From positions 248,001 through 312,000 of the forward strand of contig NZ_CP039890.1 in NCBI RefSeq assembly GCF_005221325.1: a stretch of DNA of 64,000 nt, in the 5' to 3' direction. Position 1 is the stretch's first letter, and the number at the start of each line of letters is the position of its first letter. The notes below the pieces were generated by a model. The model worked only from the letters and a program-made list of their open reading frames with translations, had not been told where the DNA came from and did not search any database. Shown here piece after piece: positions 61,779 to 64,000 of this stretch. A program made the translations under genes and the position numbers. This DNA comes from Agrobacterium tumefaciens. Lineage in GTDB: Bacteria; Pseudomonadota; Alphaproteobacteria; Rhizobiales; Rhizobiaceae.

Positions 61779-63758
61779 TCACAGTTCACTCACGGCCACT
61801 TCAAGTGCGCTTCGGGCAGCCATTTCGGCACCTGCCGCTGCGGCGCCGCGGGGGAAATCTGGCGGCAGCCCCGAGAGGACACGATCGAAGATTTCCTTTC
61901 GCCTGCGTTGGCGAACCGCACCGGCAAGCGCCACCAGGACGCTGTTCATCCGGTCCATAAGCTCAGGTGTAAAGACGGCGTCCCAGCGCTCACGCTCCGC
62001 CCCCTGCGCGTTGGCTGTGGTGCTTGCAACCAGTGTCGCCCGAAGTAAAAGTGTCGCCTCTTCGTCTACCTCATTGCCGGCAATAACCACGCCGTAGTCG
62101 CGGGCGGCGGCTTCAATGGTCACGATGCCGTTCCTGACATCGAGCAGAATGGCCTGCGCATCGCGCTCGGCAGCATGGCCCCAGCCGCCCGCCCCCGGTG
62201 TCAGAAAGGTAACGGTGTCACCGGCATTAACGGTGAGCACATCGATCTTGCCGAGGCGGTGCTCGCCTGGCTTTCCCCGGTTGACGATCAGTTCGCCTGC
62301 CGCCCCCGGTTTGCCGCCGTTGGAACCCCAGGGCCGGAAGAGAAGGCGTTCCATGCCGCGACCGAGTACATTGCTGTCATCGGTGAGGACACGAAAGGTC
62401 AGCTCCATGCCGCAACCGCCGCGCCAGCGCCCTGCCCCGCCCGAATCCGGGCGCAGCGCATAGGCCTCGATTTCTACGCCGAGTTCCGCTTCGACCGTTT
62501 CAACCGGGTTGTTGGCGAGGTTGGAAATACCGCTGTCGCGGCCATCCACGCCGTCGCGTCCCGATCGCGCCCCGGTTCCGCCGATCATTGGCTCTATGAC
62601 CTGAACCCGGCGGCCGCCGCGCCCATCCGGCTCGGCCATGACAACGGGAATGACGGTTCCCGACGAGGCGGCAGGCATCACGTTTGGCAGGGCCTTGCCG
62701 AAAGCGCCGTTCAACACATCGTTGACGCGGATTGCCGCCGCATGGCGCACGCCTGTGGCCGCCGGCTCCTGTGGATTGACGAGACTTCCCTCTGGCGCAG
62801 TAACTCGCACGGGATGAAGCAGTCCGGCATTGAGTGGTGTGGTCGGGTCAAGCGTGTTGACGAGCGCCAGCACGCGCAGCGTCAGCCAGGCATGCGGCCG
62901 TCCGCGTGACGGGATGTTCATTGCAGTGGCGACCTGCGGATCCGTCCCGGAAAAATCGAGATGCACCGTCCCGTCATCAACCGTCGCGGCAAGTGCGATG
63001 CGCACAGGCAGACGGGTGGCGGCATCATCGTCAAGGTAATCCGAAAAACCATAGGTGCCATTGGGGACTTTGCGCAGCACGTCGCGAGCCTTTTCGGCGG
63101 CGTATGTGATCAGATCCGTCGCGGCGACGGAAACCGCCTGGGCGCCATGCTGGGCGATTGTCTGTTCCAGACGCCGGCGGCCCGCCGCAAGCGCCGCAAG
63201 CATGGCGCGGATGTCCCCCATGTTTGCATCCGGCGTGCGGCTGTTCGCATCCAGAAACAGGCGCACCTCCGGTACCATTTCTCCGCGTTTCATGAGCTTA
63301 ACCGGCGGAATGCGCAGACCTTCCTGGAAAATCTCCGTATTGACCGGCGATATGCTCGACGGGACCCGCCCGCCGACATCGGAGCAATGCACGAAACACC
63401 AGCCATAAGCGATGATCTCGCCCTCATGGAAATAGGGCTCGATCATGTGCAGGTCAGGAAGATGCGTAGCAAGTCCTTCCGAACGGTAAGGATCGTTGGT
63501 CAGGATGATGTCGCCGGGCTCGAGCTTGCCGACGGCTTTGATCGATGGCAGGCATTCCAGGCCGACAAAGCCGGAGACTCCGATGGAACGTGGATAGGCA
63601 AAAAAGCGGCCATCAAGACCCGCGAGTGCACAGGCGAAGTCCGCCGTTTCCTTGACGTAAAGCGTCCGGCCGGTGCGCTGGAGCGTCAGGCACATCTCCT
63701 CGCTGACCGCAGCCAGCTTGTTACCGAGAATGGCGAGGGTGACGGAATCGAGCTTCAT
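61779..63758 (-). CDS. hyuB: hydantoinase B/oxoprolinase family protein
   Basis: 659 aa, start overlapping the hyuA-like stop by 4 bp. Conserved HyuB features: DSVTLAILGNKLAAVSEEMC, GDIILTNDPYRSEGLATHLP, YGWCFVHCSDVGGRVPSSIS, NTEIFQEGLRIPPVKLMKRG, and the glycine-rich end GGCGMELTFRVL and TPGAGGWG. Slightly longer than usual owing to about 70 extra C-terminal residues. With HyuA it makes an ATP-dependent ring-opening enzyme for 5-oxoproline- or hydantoin-like lactams. Confidence 0.93.
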   Translation of the reverse strand: MKLDSVTLAILGNKLAAVSEEMCLTLQRTGRTLYVKETADFACALAGLDGRFFAYPRSIGVSGFVGLECLPSIKAVGKLEPGDIILTNDPYRSEGLATHLPDLHMIEPYFHEGEIIAYGWCFVHCSDVGGRVPSSISPVNTEIFQEGLRIPPVKLMKRGEMVPEVRLFLDANSRTPDANMGDIRAMLAALAAGRRRLEQTIAQHGAQAVSVAATDLITYAAEKARDVLRKVPNGTYGFSDYLDDDAATRLPVRIALAATVDDGTVHLDFSGTDPQVATAMNIPSRGRPHAWLTLRVLALVNTLDPTTPLNAGLLHPVRVTAPEGSLVNPQEPAATGVRHAAAIRVNDVLNGAFGKALPNVMPAASSGTVIPVVMAEPDGRGGRRVQVIEPMIGGTGARSGRDGVDGRDSGISNLANNPVETVEAELGVEIEAYALRPDSGGAGRWRGGCGMELTFRVLTDDSNVLGRGMERLLFRPWGSNGGKPGAAGELIVNRGKPGEHRLGKIDVLTVNAGDTVTFLTPGAGGWGHAAERDAQAILLDVRNGIVTIEAAARDYGVVIAGNEVDEEATLLLRATLVASTTANAQGAERERWDAVFTPELMDRMNSVLVALAGAVRQRRRKEIFDRVLSGLPPDFPRGAAAAGAEMAARSALEVAVSEL

Positions 63759-64000
63759 GACACAAGCCTTTCCAGGTGGAGATTGCCAGCGTCGTCTACG
63801 CGGGTTGTCCAGTTCGGCAGGAGGATGGTGGTCGTATCGTCCTGTTCTATGATCGCGGGACCGGAAATACAGTCGCCGGCCCCGAGTGAACTGCGGTCAT
63901 AGACTGCTGCTGCAAACCATGTTCCCTTGCGAAAGAGCGGCCTTTCTTTCCTGGCCACCGGCCTTCCACCCCCTGTGGCGATGGTCTGTCGCGAAAGCTT
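63755..64000 (-). CDS. hyuA: hydantoinase A/oxoprolinase, C-terminal part (cut by window edge)
   Basis: The open frame enters from beyond 64000 and ends at 63755. The visible 81 residues are the HyuA C-terminus: KGTWFAAAVYDRSSLGAGDC, then ISGPAIIEQDDTTTILLPNW and TRVDDAGNLHLER, containing the family motif GPAIIEQ.DTT. Overlaps hyuB by 4 bp, as expected for the two subunits. First visible gene of the minus-strand operon. Confidence 0.93.
   Translation of the reverse strand, partial: KLSRQTIATGGGRPVARKERPLFRKGTWFAAAVYDRSSLGAGDCISGPAIIEQDDTTTILLPNWTTRVDDAGNLHLERLVS

Noticed and set aside
60503..61960. Long plus-strand open frame (485 codons) opposite the substrate-binding and permease genes
   Set aside because: Antisense to clearly conserved ABC genes; no family resemblance and no RBS. 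A by-product of GC-rich codon use.
62961..63902. Plus-strand open frame of 313 codons opposite hyuB
   Set aside because: Antisense to conserved HyuB motifs; no start signal or homology.
1..64000. CRISPR arrays, tRNA/rRNA genes, repABC origin, trb or traI genes
   Set aside because: Looked for by motif and repeat pattern in reading the window; none seen.

Overview
The window looks like a stretch of a large conjugative accessory (pSym/pTi-type) plasmid of the Rhizobium/Agrobacterium group. The evidence is a complete Ti-type DNA-processing region (traM, traHBFA, oriT, traCDG), tra-box palindromes, IclR-controlled sugar transport and catabolism genes, a TraR-type quorum-sensing fossil, many IS remnants, and ABC-transporter/oxidoreductase operons typical of rhizobial plasmids. 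No repABC, trb or traI genes, rRNA, tRNA or CRISPR array were seen.

1-20.3 kb is a carbohydrate uptake and catabolism region. A minus-strand binding-protein ABC importer (1202-5446) sits beside an IclR regulator (5591-6421). Two Gfo/Idh/MocA dehydrogenases and an SMP-30 lactonase follow on the plus strand (6591-9793). Next comes a coupled pair: a cytoplasmic eight-repeat FG-GAP/VCBS beta-propeller and a shikimate-dehydrogenase-like enzyme (9976-12752). A second IclR, a PfkB kinase and a LysE exporter follow. A third IclR (18434-19264), a second binding protein (16454-17758) and a fossil of the ATPase gene form a decayed paralogue of the first ABC cluster. Seven 13-bp GGAA-N5-TTCY-like sites in front of these genes suggest one IclR regulon.

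20.3-32.7 kb is a mobile-element and purine region. It holds an intact ISNCY-type IS with 15-bp flanking repeats, a frameshifted IS30 element, an AraC regulator, an NCS2 purine permease with an unusual adenine deaminase, another AraC regulator, an IS110 fossil, and a TetR/DJ-1 pair.

32.2-45.2 kb is the conjugation region. An AttH-like gene fragment abuts a traR 3' fragment. Then come traM, traH-traB-traF-traA (minus), oriT plus tra box, traC-traD-traG (plus), and a plasmid backbone tail: membrane protein, WGR, HU, a 56-aa protein, DUF736, repeats and hairpins. TraM is intact but its target TraR is broken here.

45.2-56.3 kb is an inserted module of redox/electrophile-response genes: two HxlR/DoxX units, QorB-like and SDR oxidoreductases, TetR/zinc alcohol dehydrogenase, and LysR/DsbA/MBL-like/NTF2. 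Several of these genes are frameshifted. It ends in broken backbone genes (PAPS-reductase-like and ArdC antirestriction fragments, 56.3-57.0 kb). 57.0-64.0 kb is a tightly overlapping minus-strand catabolic operon: a hydantoinase/oxoprolinase A-B pair, a polyamine/opine-type ABC importer, a VOC protein and a DAO-type FAD oxidoreductase.
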